In this document: positions 13,271 to 24,152 of the stretch, in pieces
Position numbering within the stretch: the first letter of the stretch is position 1
Layout of the letters: each line of letters opens with the position of its first letter
Assembly (NCBI GenBank): GCA_030386875.1
Contig: CM059562.1
Location: 76,442,095-76,506,094 of the forward strand
DNA length: 64,000 nucleotides
Source: Morinoia aosen
Taxonomy: Eukaryota > Arthropoda > Malacostraca > Amphipoda > Talitridae
Reading direction: 5' to 3'
Notes under the pieces: model-generated
What the model was told of the DNA's origin: nothing
Seen by the model: only the letters and a program-made list of their open reading frames with translations
Database searches by the model: none
Position numbers and translations under genes: made by a program

Positions 13271-13440
13271 CGACTAGACTAGAATCGATAGAATCGATCG
13301 AGACTTGTTCCTAAGCTTTATTTATAATTTTCGCTAAAAGGGCTGTGCCTCCTCCTCACGACCCAACCTCTTTGTTTGTAATAGGGGGTTAGCTTCCGTT
13401 ATTAATTAAATTCCGTTGCTTCCTTTCGCGCGTGAAGGCC

Positions 13441-13656
13441 AACTTCAAAGTTCAATAATTCGAAAATAACGCATCAGCGAGCAGAATGTCATTCATGTAA
13501 AACGTTCTTAAATGGGTTCCTTTAGTGATTCCTAAGATTGGAATTCTTATTTTCCGTGATTGCATTAAACTTCACAATGACCCATTTGAAGACATATTAC
13601 ATGAATGACATTGTGCTCGCAAATGCTTAGTTTTCGAGATATTAATTTTGAAGTTT
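13441..13656. mobile_element. inverted-repeat element, about 75-bp arms
   Basis: The left arm (13441-13515) and right arm (13580-13656) are imperfect reverse complements. Both contain the GAATGTCATTCATGTAA / TTACATGAATGACATT segment, the GCGAGCA motif and an outer AACTTCAAA / TTTGAAGTT. The loop is about 64 bp. A third, single-arm copy lies at 14070-14135. This is a non-autonomous, MITE-like element. Confidence 0.75.
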
Positions 13657-14069
13657 TAGGAACGTCGTATATAAAATTGAACAAACGGGCATGTAAATAA
13701 GTTGAAATTCGGTATTGATGTCACGGTAGCTGAGGTTAGGTTAGGTAAATTTAGATTAGTTAAATAAACTAAACTAAGTAAACCTAAAATAACTTAACTT
13801 AGCCATACCGGAACCGATGGTCTTTTCCCGTTAACATGACTGGGCATGTTCCGTATCCGCCATACACCGAAAGAGCCATATCACTTTCTTTATTCGAAAA
13901 AAAAATAGAATTCAAAATAAACACTTTTAAACCATCATTATCGTCATTGTAATAACGCTTAATGCACTCAAATACGGTCGCAAAACACCCTTTCCATGCA
14001 CCTTCCACCGCAAGAGCCACATCGAAACTACTGTTAATGCTATTCTTACCTACCTGAACGTTATTTATG

Positions 14070-14135
14070 CTATATCTCGAAAACTAGGCATTTGCGAGCA
14101 CAATGTCATTCGTGTAAAACGTCTTAAAATGTCTC
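14070..14135 (+). repeat. single-arm copy of the 13.4-kb inverted-repeat element
   Basis: Contains ATCTCGAAAACTAGGCATTT and GCGAGCACAATGTCATTCGT, matching the reverse complement of the right arm at 13580-13656. Only one arm is present. Confidence 0.75.
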
Positions 14136-14204
14136 CAATCACCTAAATTTCGTAATGAAATTATAAAAGTCGTTGACGACATTAAATTCAATATTGACCA
14201 GTTT

Positions 14205-14469
14205 TTCATACGCATACTGATTTGTTGATAAGTTTGGGAAAACTTAATTGATATTTTTCTCGGATTTTTCGATCATTTTTTTTTTGTCGAAGATTTGTCT
14301 CACTTAGCATACATTTTTAACGAAATACTACTTTTTAATTTAAAAAAGCAAGCACCTGCTTATGCCTAAAAAATCATGCTGAGGTAATTCCACTGATATT
14401 TCAGTGCATTGACGAACTTTATTCCTGAAAGCTTCTCCCTAAACTGTTTAAGCCTTGGGAGTCAAAGGG
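14205..14469 (+). mobile_element. TTAA-type element family M3, right-hand portion
   Basis: Aligns with 21262-21466 joined to 28146-28216. Shared landmarks are the CGGATTTTTCGATCATTTTT-like tract, AAGCACCTGCTTATGC, CATGCT and CTGATATTTCAG. It ends with GTCAAAGGG followed by TTTA, a diverged form of the AAAGGG-TTAA end. The distance from TTTCAG to the right end (about 72 bp) equals that of the interrupted copy. Its left end could not be found. Confidence 0.7.
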
Positions 14470-14545
14470 TTTACTCCATACTTTATGGTGCCTTCTTCCT
14501 TCCTCTCTTCGAAACGTTTTTGTGGCGGTTAGGAAAGCTCAACAC
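14470..14545 (+). repeat. dispersed repeat F, 3' fragment
   Basis: CTCCATACTTTATGGTGCCT followed by TCCTTCCTCTCTTCGAA and GGCGGTTAGG matches the 3' portion of the F family. It is truncated at its 5' side and directly abuts the M3 element. Confidence 0.7.
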
Positions 14546-14776
14546 GTTAACTGCGAAGAGTTAAACTGAAGTTCAATGTTCAATATAAATTTAAAGTCAA
14601 TTGTGGTAATCAACTTTGAAAACCGCAAACATTAACTGAATCGAGCCTTCATTTAACTTTCATTAAGAATTAATAAAAAGTGACTTAGTGACTGCAGGTG
14701 GGTCAGGAGCACTATTAAACTCACCTGAGTGACCTACGGGGGGTCATTTAGCAGGAAATGCGTTAAAGTAACAGCC
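14545..14776 (-). mobile_element. TTAA-type MITE, family M1 (copy b)
   Basis: The reverse complement aligns with the other M1 copies: AAATGAAGGCTCGATTCAGTT, GTTTGCGGTTTTCAA, CAATTGACTTTAAATTTA and a final AACTTCAGTTTAAC. The ends and the central CCACCGGTGG region are diverged, so this is an old copy. Confidence 0.7.
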
Positions 14777-15559
14777 AATCTAACCTAATGGCGTGCGTTG
14801 TAGCAGGTTTGGTTTGTATTGGGTGAAGCTGTCATTGCTATTTCATATTGACTTTGGTTTTCAAAAGAATCTTAATGCACACTTGTGTTTCTGTATTTAA
14901 AATAACTCTTTCGACCGTTGGTTCAGTAAGTATTATTTTCGTGTGCTATTTCGGGATAGTATTTTTTAGTGCAACATTTGATAAACGCGATCAATGTGAA
15001 TTTAAATTCCTCTTGTATTCTGCCTCAAATTCTAACTTAGGTGCAAGTCATCAAACGCTTTGGGTGCTCGAAAATTCTGAAGTTCGAGTTCGGTCTCTAA
15101 CGACAGCCGCGTAAATCGACAGGTAGCGTTTTTTTTGTGGCTGACACCGGGACCATTTTTAGGCGAGACTGAGCGCCATTAAATTTTGAATGGGCCCCGA
15201 ATTGTGTTTGTCGCAGGCCACAATATCTCCATGGGGTCATACTCGCGGCCATAAACAGGCGTCGAGAATGGCTTTACAATTCAATTCTGACAGAACTTCT
15301 GATTGGAAAGGGACGTTAGGGCTCTAAAAAATAACTTTTCATTAAATTTAGGCAAGAGTCTCCCAAACTACCGCTCTAAAGCGGGCCGTGGTGCAGGCGG
15401 TCTGAAGTGCAGGGTGATCCTATGGAACGATCAGGTGAAGTTAGTTCCCAGCCGTAGTGACACGCGCTGCTGGAGCTCGAAAACTTTCTCAGATCATGGC
15501 AGGTGCTTTCACGTCCGTCTTAAAAAGTAACTAAATGCAGAAGAAGCGCTTCCTGCGAA
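14777..15559. other. unique sequence before the 20-bp array
   Basis: No recognisable gene. Frames of 75-88 codons at 14848-15114 and 15303-15530 have no domain. Degenerate GAAGCTTTCTGGAGACT-like copies of the following satellite unit start at about 15560. Confidence 0.5.
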
Positions 15560-18500
15560 TTTTCAAAGCTTCCCAGTCAATTGAAGCTTTCTGGAGACTA
15601 ATGAAACCGTTGAAGATTTCCAAGGACTGCTGAGGCACTTCAGTGACGGCAATAATTCATCAGAGAAAACAGAGACTCTTCAGAGACTGCAGAGACATTC
15701 CGGATACTACAGAGACATTTCGGGGACTACAGGGACTTTCCGGAGACTACACAGACTTTCCGGATACTACAGGGACTTTCCAGGGACTACAAGGACTTTC
15801 CAGAGACTACAGTGACTTTCTGCAGACTACAGTGACTTTCTGCAGACTACAGAGACTTTCTGGAGACTACAGAGACTTTCTGGAGACTACAGAGACTTTC
15901 TGGAGACTACAGAGACTATCCGGAGACTACAGAGACTGTCCGGAGATTACAGAGACTGTCCGGAGACTACAGAGACTGTCCGGAGACTACAGAGAGTTTT
16001 CGGAGACTACAGAGACTTTCCGGAGACTACAGAGACTTTCCGGAGACTACAGAAACTTTCCGGAGACTACAGAGACTTTTCGGAGGCTACAGAGACTTTC
16101 CGGAGACTACAGAAACATTCCGGAGACTGCAGAGATTTTCCAGAGACTGCAGGGACTTTCCAGAGACTGCAGGGGCTTTCCAGAGACTGCAGGGGCTTTC
16201 CAGAGACTGCAGAGGATTTCCAGAGACTGCAGAGGATTTCCAGAGACTGCAGAGGCTTTCCAGAGACTACAGAGGCTTTCCAGAGACTACAGAGGCTTTC
16301 CAGAGACTGCAGAGGCTTTCCAGAGACTGCAGAGGCTTTCCAAAGACTGCAGAGGCTTTCCAAAGACTGCAGAGGCTTTCCAAAGACTGCAGAGGCTTTC
16401 CAGAGACTGCAGAGACTTTCCAGAGACTGCAGAGGCTTTCCAGAGACTGCAGAGGCTTTCCAGAGACTGCAGAGGCTTTCCAGAGACTGCAGAGGCTTTC
16501 CAGAGACTGCAGAGGCTTTCCAGAGACTGCAAAGGCTTTCCAGAGACTGCAAAGGCTTTCCAGAGACTGCAGAGGCTTTCCAGAGACTGCAGAGGCTTTC
16601 CAGAGACTGCAAAGGCTTTCCAGAGACTGCAGAGGCTTTCCAGAGACTGCAGAGGCTTTCCAGAGACTGCAGAGGCTTTCCAGAGACTGCAGAGGCTTTC
16701 CAGAGACTGCAGAGGCTTTCCAGAGACTGCAGAGGCTTTCCAGAGACTGCAGAGGCTTTCCAGGGACTGCAGAGGCTTTCCAGGGACTGCAGAGGCTTTC
16801 CAGAGACTGCAGAGGCTTTCCAGAGACTGCAGAGGCTTTCCAGAGACTGCAGAGGCTTTCCAGAGACTGCAGAGGCTTTCCAGAGACTGCAGAGGCTTTC
16901 CAGAGACTGCAGAGGCTTTCCAGAGACTGCAGAGGCTTTCCAGAGACTGCAGAGGCTTTCCAGAGACTGCAGAGGCTTTCCAGAGACTGCAGAGGCTTTC
17001 CAGAGACTGCAGAGGCTTTCCAGAGACTGCAGAGGCTTTCCAGAGACTGCAGAGGCTTTCCAGAGACTGCAGAGGCTTTCCAGAGACTGCAGAGGCTTTC
17101 CAGAGACTGCAGAGGCTTTCCAGAGACTGCAGAGGCTTTCCAGAGACTGCAGAGGCTTTCCAGAGACTGCAGAGGCTTTCCAGAGACTGCAGAGGCTTTC
17201 CAGAGACTGCAGAGGCTTTCCAGAGACTGCAGAGGCTTTCCAGAGACTGCAGAGGCTTTCCAGAGACTGCCGAAGCTTTCCAGAGACTGCCGAGGCCTTC
17301 CAGAGACTGCCGAGGCCTTCCAGAGACTGCCGAAGCTTTCCAGAGACTGCCGTAGCTTTCCAGAGACTGCCGTAGCTTTCCAGAGACTGCCGTAGCTTTC
17401 CAGAGACTGCCGTAGCTTTCCAGAGACTGCCGAAGCTTTCCAGAGACTGCCGAAGCTTTCCAGAGACTGCCGAAGCTTTCCAGAGACTGCCGAAGCTTTC
17501 CAGAGACTGCCGAAGCTTTCCAGAGACTGCCGAAGCTTTCCAGAGACTGCCGAGGCATTCCAGAGACTGCCGAGGCTTTCCAGAGACTGCCGAGGCTTTC
17601 CAGAGACTGCCGAGGCTTTCCAGAGACTGCCGAGGCTTTCCAGAGACTGCCGAGGCTTTTCAGAGACTGCCGAGGCTTTCCAGAGACTGCCGAGGCTTTC
17701 CAGAGACTGCCGAGGCTTTCCAGAGACTGCCGAGGCTTTCCAGAGACTGCCGAGGCTTTCCAGAGACTGCCGAGGCTTTCCAGAGACTGCCGAGGCTTTC
17801 CAGAGACTGCCGAGGCTTTTCAGAGACTGCCGAGGCTTTCCAGAGACTTCCGAGGCTTTCCAGAGACTTCCGAGGCTTTCCAGAGACTTCCGAGGCTTTC
17901 CAGAGACTGCCGAGGCTTTCCAGAGACTGCCGAGGCTTTCCAGAGACTGCCGAGGCTTTCCAGAGACTGCCGAGGCTTTCCAGAGACTGCCGAGGCTTTC
18001 CAGAGACTGCCGAGGCTTTCCAGAGACTGCCGAGGCTTTCCAGAGACTGCCTAGGCTTTCCAGAGACTGCCGAGGCTTTCCAGAGACTGCCGAGGCTTTC
18101 CAGAGACTGCCGAGGCTTTCTAGAGACTGCCGAGGCTTTTCAGAGACTGCCGAGGCTTTCCAGAGACTGCCGAGGCTTTCCAGAGACTGCCGAGGCTTTC
18201 CAGAGACTGCCGAGGCTTTCCAGAGACTGCCGAGGCTTTCCAGAGACTGTCGAGGCTTTCCAGAGACTGCCGAGGCTTTCCAGAGACTGCCGAGGCTTTC
18301 CAGAGACTGCCGAGGCTTTCCAGAGACTGTCGAAGCTTTCCAGAGACTGTCGAAGCTTTCCAGAGACTGTCGAAGCTTTCCAGAGACTGTCGAAGCTTTG
18401 CAGAGACTGTCGAAGCTTTCCAGAGACTGCCGAAGCTTTCCAGAGACTGCCGAAGCTTTCCAGAGACTGCCGAAGCTTTCCAGAGACTGCCGAAGCTTTC

Positions 18501-18935
18501 CAGAGACTACCGATGCTTTCCAGAGACTGCCGATGCTTTCCAGAGACTGCCGAAGCTTTCCAGAGACTGCCGAAGCTTTCCAGAGACTGCCGAAGCTTTC
18601 CAGAGACTGCCGAAGCTTTCCAGAGACTGCCGAAGCTTTCCAGAGACTGCCGAAGCTTTCCAGAGACTGCCGAAGCTTTCCAGAGACTGCCGAAGCTTTC
18701 CAGAGACTGCCGAAGCTTTCCAGAGACTGCCGAAGCTTTCCAGAGACTGCCGAAGCTTTCCAGAGACTGCCGAAGCTTTCCAGAGACTGCCGAAGCTTTC
18801 CAGAGACTGCCGAAGCTTTCCAGAGACTGCCGAAGCTTTCCAGAGACTGCCGAAGCTTTCCAGAGACTGCCGAAGCTTTCCAGAGACTGCCGAAGCTTTC
18901 CAGAGACTGCCGAAGCTTTCCTGAGACTGCCGAAA
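15560..18935. repeat. 20-bp satellite array, about 164 copies
   Basis: Unit CAGAGACTGCAGAGGCTTTC and close variants, in strict 20-bp register from about 15660. Variant zones are ordered: GGAGACTACAGAGACTTTC types (to about 16130), CTGCAGAGGC (to about 17265), a mixed CCGAAGC/CCGTAGC zone (to about 17545), CTGCCGAGGC (to about 18325), then CTGTCGAAGC and CTGCCGAAGC to the end. The left edge decays into degenerate copies. Because 20 bp is not a multiple of 3 and few variants create stops, frames of 158-570 codons run on both strands with a 20-residue period. They are artefacts. Confidence 0.97.
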
Positions 18936-19486
18936 TTTTTTTTCATACGTTTTCTACTTATGATTTTACTCCATGGAATCTATTCGTAAGCCAAAGCTCA
19001 CATGCCGCGTTCACTTGTATGTAAAAAATATTTGGCGTCTTGATCCAATAGGAACAAGCCTATAAAAAAGTTGTCAGAATTTCTCAAGTATATAGTGTAG
19101 ATTGAACTCTACTCTAGATTGAACTTGCTTGCTGTCGTTCATTACGGTGAACAACTAACTTTGATACTAAGCTGCACAAATGTAATCTTCTGTGAAGTCA
19201 TTGAAGGTAAATGGTGCGCAAATCACTACTTTAATTTAAAAACATTTTTGAGCTTTTTTATGAGCAAGAATGAATAGCGTATCATACATAAACACCTGTC
19301 GAGTTCGTTATACGTTGTGCCCCTCAGGAAGCACGGGGGACGCAATAGGGTTTAGTTCTATTTGTCTATGATGTACTTTGGGGATAAATAGGCTGTATGC
19401 TATGGGTATAAATTTGCTCTTTTCTATGGGCTAATAAGTGCTTTATGCTTTGGTGATATATGTGGTATGTGCTATAGGGATATATA
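18936..19486. other. unique AT-rich sequence with weak GCTATGGGTATAAAT repeats
   Basis: Bases 19370-19486 contain several diverged copies of a TATGCTATGGGGATATAT motif. No gene recognised. Confidence 0.5.
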
Positions 19487-19682
19487 CAGTATGTCCCACA
19501 CAAACCCGAACCGAGCATTTATTTTCCCGTCTCAGTAATACCATCATAATCTGTAATACCTTTTCTATAGGTTAATTTTGAAGGATAATTTTGCTAGAAA
19601 TTAAATGCTTATGGTATTCTTACGATGGTATTACTGTTACTGGGAAATAAATACTCGGGACGGGTTTTTGTGGGACATACTA
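19487..19682. mobile_element. MITE with long inverted repeats, mariner-like
   Basis: About 196 bp. The left end CAGTATGTCCCACACAAACC and right end GGTTTTTGTGGGACATACTA are inverse copies. The arms run to roughly 19550 and back from 19620, including AGTAATACCATC / GATGGTATTACT. Flanking TATA on both sides fits a TA target site, as used by Tc1/mariner elements. It carries no transposase. Confidence 0.78.
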
Positions 19683-19732
19683 TATATGTTATATGCTACG
19701 GGAACTGAATCCTCTAGGGAAGACACTGTTAA

Positions 19733-20020
19733 TTTACCTCAGCTTTATACACATACCTTCGAGACTTCCGTCGTTCGCGCCCACCTCGCTTCTTCCGTTT
19801 TCATACTTTCTTTACATTACTATCCTTTTTTTTGTCTTGTCATCTCCTTGCTTCTTAACTTGCTGCTTCTATGTGCACGGTATCATGTGTGGGAACACGC
19901 CTTGTGCATAAATTCTCCGTTTCCTACAGTTCATACAGAATGGTCCCTTTTCTTAACTTCTTTGAGAACGCCTTTGTTGAGGCTAGGAAGTCTGAAGCTA
20001 ACTAACGTAATTATAACCAA
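19733..20020 (+). repeat. dispersed repeat F (copy)
   Basis: Matches other F copies through CTTCTATGTGCACGGTATCA, GGGAACACGCCTTGTGCATA, TACAGAATGGTCCC and AGAACGCCTTTGTTGAGGCT, ending in AACTAACGTAATTATAACC. The frame across it (19605-20045, 146 codons) has no domain and lies in repeat sequence. Confidence 0.75.
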
Positions 20021-20470
20021 CGTCTTGCGGTGTCCGATAAAGTGAGGTATGCGAAAGAGAAGTTAAGTACTCACCTTGACACGTTCACCGCGTTTCCGAG
20101 GCTGTAAACGGTTGGTTTGGTTAGGTCGCAAGTAGCAGAATAGAGAAATCGACTTTAGTGCTCGAATACATTTTTATTCTTCTCATTAAATATGAAAAAT
20201 ATAATTGTGTGATGACGTTTTCCTTTGTTTGATAAGTTGTTACTTAAAAAGATTGTGGAACAGATGAAATGTCATTCATTTATACTAGCACGTGAGTGAG
20301 CAGTTCACCGACTGGTACACATGTGGCCCAATACGCGGGGAACGCGTTGGATTGAAGTCTATTATAGACTCCGTCAATGAAATTGACTCACAATATAGCA
20401 TTGGCTTCATTTCATTCTTAAAGATATGTTCTTTTATAAATTCTTCAATGTAAAGCAAATGTGTTTTTAA
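20021..20470. other. unique sequence
   Basis: No gene or element recognised. A GGTTTGGTTAGGT motif occurs at about 20113. TTAA at 20467-20470 is the target site of the following MITE. Confidence 0.5.
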
Positions 20471-20691
20471 CACTTTGTCTGCGACGTGCGCCACCGGTGA
20501 TACACGGAGGTAATTTTCGAAATGCTCCTGACCGGCCAGTAGTTGCAAACTAAAATTTCATAAATATTTAATCAAAGCTAAATGAAGGCGCGATCCAGTT
20601 CATGTTTGCTATTTTCAAAATGGTTTACTACAATTGACTTTAAATTTAAGTTTGGCGTTGAACTTAATATTTAGTAGTCGCAGTCAAAGTG
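20471..20691 (+). mobile_element. TTAA-type MITE, family M1 (copy c)
   Basis: 221 bp. Left end CACTTTGTCTGCG follows TTAA. Right end CGCAGTCAAAGTG is followed by CTAAA. The subterminal CCACCGGTGA, the GCGCGATCCAGTTCATGTTT segment and CAATTGACTTTAAATTTAAG match the family. This copy shows the 13-bp terminal inverted repeat best. Confidence 0.85.
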
Positions 20692-21009
20692 CTAAATCTT
20701 ATACGTTTAAATTCACTCCTCAAAATGTTGTGTTGGCTGTGAGTTTGAGTGCACCTGAAACACGACCGACAGTACATCGCCCACTGACTGACTCCTTTGT
20801 TACTCTCAGCAGATATCGGAGCCTCAGGTGCGACATCTGCTCGTCCCTGCCGCGGCCTGCGCCTCTAACCACTCTTAACGCGCTGCTTGCGATACGACCC
20901 ATCGATGGGTCCTTTGAAATATCCCAACAATCTTTTTTAAATTAATGGTGTTTAGTGGGCCCAGTTGAGGTTTGTCATTTATAAAATTGCTGATAACTTC
21001 TGTCTTTAA
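20692..21009. other. unique sequence, no supported gene
   Basis: A 103-codon frame overlapping 20634-20945 has no recognisable domain and begins inside the MITE. Confidence 0.5.
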
Positions 21010-21466
21010 CCCTTTGCCCCCTGACGGGAACTCTAGTTCCCAGATGACTAGTGCTTTCAGTTTAGGGAAATAGACAAAATTTCAGGGGGATTCAACTAGT
21101 AGGAAAATAATTTGAAATAAATTACAAAATAAGGGCAATTAATACTATTCCTGCAACTATGTTTTTAGACGTTATAACAGTTTTACACGTGCAATTTGCT
21201 ATTGATATCCACTCCGTGTAGGCTTCATGGTCTATGCAATACATTTAATACCTTTTTTATTTAACTTGAGCAAGTTTTTTCATACCTACATGTATTTACA
21301 GATAAAATTCAGCAAAAAATAAATTAACATTTTTTCTCAGATTTTTCGACCGTTTTTTTTTTGCATCGCAGCAAACATTTTTAAAACATAATTTTTTCGA
21401 TTTAAAAAAGGAAGTAAGCACCTGCTTGTGCAGGAGGAAAAACATGCTTGGGCAATTTTGCTGATA
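21010..21466 (+). mobile_element. TTAA-type element family M3, left part (interrupted by the LINE)
   Basis: Starts CCCTTTGCCCCCTGACG right after TTAA (21006-21009). A palindrome, GGGAACT/AGTTCCC, lies about 15 bp inside. It continues to 21466, where the LINE begins, and resumes at 28146. Without the LINE and the duplicated target, the element is about 528 bp. It is homologous to 14205-14469. Confidence 0.75.
21454..21466 (+). repeat. target-site duplication, left copy
   Basis: AATTTTGCTGATA, identical to 28133-28145 at the other end of the LINE. The related M3 copy near 14.39 kb reads AATTCCACTGATATTTCAG with no insertion, which shows the pre-insertion order. Confidence 0.88.
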
Positions 21467-21961
21467 CCCCCTCGCGCCATCCTGTCCTTGTCGTGGGGAG
21501 GGGGCTTGTGTGTTCAATGAAGCCCAAGGCTATGCTGTCCCAGGTTCAACCATGATAGACAGGCTTGGGCCGAGATCCAGACCAACTGGGATGGCAACAC
21601 TGACAACTGAGCTGACAACTGGATACTCTACTGAACACACACTGACCCCTCCTTGGATTTGATTGCAAGGCCGGCCGGGACCTAGACCCGACCTGCCGGC
21701 TTGATAGTCGTGCGCGGCAAGGGTTAGCCGATGGCCGGGTGGAAAGGCGGGGGGCGGTTTAAACGCCAGTGAGGCGCGGAAGCGTCTCGCTGGTTAGTCA
21801 AGCGCAACAACCTGCTGCATCTGCTTGTGCCAGGAGCTATGCCTGTGCTTAGTGAGTGTGCCCGTCGGGACTACGTGAGCCTGACAGAAGGGTTCCCCTT
21901 GTTGGCGGCCGCCCAAAGCTGGTGCCGGCTCAGAGCACAGGTGAGACTTAACTCACTAACC
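21467..21961 (+). promoter_or_regulatory. LINE 5' UTR with presumed internal promoter
   Basis: GC-rich leader starting CCCCCTCGCGCCATCC and ending just before the ORF1 ATG at 21962. Full-length non-LTR elements need an internal promoter to transpose whole (family knowledge). No TATA box is evident, and the exact promoter elements cannot be assigned by eye. A 60-codon frame at 21827-22009 contains the real ORF1 start at its end. Confidence 0.55.
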
Positions 21962-24131
21962 ATGGAAACTTCTAACTCAATCCCCCCCCCAAACCGTAAA
22001 ACAAATTGATGGTGACGACTTCAACCTGCCCCTGGACTTCACGGACATCTCCCAGACAGGAAATGCGGAAAGCAGTTCCCTGTCAACCTCAGCGGCACCA
22101 AAACCATCGCAGAGCACGTCTGCGAGTGGCGAGGAACGCGAGGAGCTGCAACAGCAAAATAAATATACACTCGAGCCTTCCAATCCAACATCTAATGATA
22201 AGAGACGCAACACAAATACAAATCACCGAGCAGGGACATCCTCAATTGCTACCCTGGAGCCCTATGAAAGTTCTAAAAGAGCGAAGTCAAAGTATTCTCG
22301 CCCACGCCCACAACCTCTTTCTGTCAAACACCTTCTCCAGTTGGAGCAGGGAAAAAAAGTACCTCACTTTCCTGTCTACCACGTCGTCACCTTCCCAGGA
22401 GCTGACCTAAATAAAGGCGTGGATGTCCTCTCTGTGGACAGAGATCTAAAATTGAAACTGGGTTCTCCCAAATCAATCCAAAAAATATCCAAAGACTCGC
22501 TACTTATCCAGCTGGCTAATGAAGACCAGCTCAATAGTCTTCAGACTATCACACAACTCGGAGCTAATCCCACCCAAGTACAGCCTCACTCTACCCTCAA
22601 TACTGTGAAGGGCACAGTGCACAGCCACACCTTTACCAACATCCCCGAGACAGACCTGCTAGAGGCCCTACGCGGCCAGGGAGTCACCCAGATAGAAAGG
22701 CAAAAAGCCCGAATAGATGGGGAACTTAAACCTACTCCACGGTATGTGCTCACATTCAACCGCACATCCCTCCCCCCCGTAGTGCAGTTGTGTGAATGGC
22801 ATGCGGAGTACGTCCGGCCTTATTTCCCGAACCCCATTCGGTGTACTCGATGCCAAAAATTGGGACACACCAAAAAACGGTGCCGACAGACGACTGAAGT
22901 TTGTGCTCGGTGTGGAACAATGGGACACCACTCACGCGCATGCATCCAGACGCCAACCTGTGTGAATTGTGGTGAGTCTCACCCTTCATACAGCCCATCC
23001 TGCCCACATTACCTATACCGGAAGGAAATTATCTCCACCATGATAAAAGAGCACACAACATACGGAATCGCTAAAGCCCAAGTCACTGACTGGTACAAGT
23101 CGCAAGGCCGCACGTACAGTTTTGCAGTACAACGGCCGCCGAAGGAGGTGCCGGTGGCAGCCCCTACTGGTCAGGGACCAGCACCCTCAGAATCTCACAA
23201 GGCAGGTACGGCCCAGTCGGTGACCTCACCCCCGGCAGCGGAACTAGAGTCCCAACAACACTCAACTTTACTTTCTCAGCCGAATGCTCTTCCACCCAGG
23301 AAACCAGCGTCCAGCATGAAGACCCGTGATGAGCAAGAACTCGACTCCACTACTGCCCAGAGCTCAAGTAATGACCAACGAGACACCACGACCCGTGCTC
23401 AATACACCTTTAAGCGACTCCCTCTAGACACCGCGCAGTTTCACACTGACGGGAACAACAGCACTCGACAGCCGCACATACGGCCGTTAAATGCAAAAAC
23501 ACCATCGACCGCAAACACCCAAGTGGCCACGTGTAGACCAAGGATGACTACGCCGCCTACTCGGGGGGAGGCCCCCGGTACATCGCGACAGTTTCAGTCT
23601 CCGGTACCACACCCCTGGCTGGGTACCAGGGAAGGGACCACTCGGGATGGGCAGGATCCGGAGCTTCCAGCTGGAACTGGCGACAGCCTCCCTCAAACAA
23701 ACCCGGAAGATGCACGAGCAAAGTGCCCTCCCTCCACACCCTTGGGCTCGAAGACAAGACATCAGGAACGGCCTGAGCAGGGGATGCCTCCCCCACAACT
23801 GCATCTCAATAAATCCTCGGAAACACCCTCACCTATCTCAAGCAGTAACGAGGTGCCACCACGACACTCTCGGTCCCAATCCTCAAGGCCCAAGCCCTGC
23901 GCCCGAAATGCGCGCATAGCCTCGCAGTCTCCGCCGCGCTCTCGCTCCCACTCCAACTCAGAGAAAATGGACGTCTCCTTCTTGAACAAACGGGAACGAG
24001 ACCTCTCTCCATACCAGCAGCATAGTACCTCAACTTCAAAAAAGAAACACACCCGTCCACCCGACCAGCCGGCCGGCAAATGCAATGCCCCAATTCCTGT
24101 CCTACACTCCTCTCGTCATGACAGACCATAA
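21962..24131 (+). CDS. LINE ORF1, gag-like nucleic-acid-binding protein (one frameshift)
   Basis: ORF1 proteins bind element RNA and form the ribonucleoprotein with ORF2 product. The likely start is the ATG at 21962, but a run of nine C (21982-21990) breaks the frame. The main frame is open on its own from 21960 to the stop at 24129-24131 and has its first internal ATG at 22341 (596 codons). With eight C the whole reading would be about 722 residues. Two classic CCHC knuckles (CTRCQKLGHTKKRC, CARCGTMGHHSRAC) and a variant third one (CVNCGESHPSYSPSC) lie at about 22842-22998. Upstream is the conserved gag-like region ending in VRPYFPNPIRC; downstream is a long S/P/T/Q/R-rich low-complexity tail. 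ORF2 follows 21 nt later in the same frame. The frameshift may be real or a homopolymer error. Confidence 0.88.
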
Positions 24132-24152
24132 ACTCGTAAATACCCCTAAAGA

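Noticed and set aside
13733-13750. TTAGG-type telomeric repeat (GGTTAGGTTAGGT)
   Set aside because: Only two to three units; too short to indicate telomeric sequence, at most a chance or remnant match.
15643-17355. 570-codon open frame with a 20-residue period
   Set aside because: Produced by a 20-bp unit; equally long frames exist on the opposite strand and in other phases, with no start context or flanking gene structure.
22006-22410. 134-codon frame overlapping the start of LINE ORF1
   Set aside because: Out of frame with the conserved ORF1 reading; the adjacent frame carries the family-like sequence through this region.
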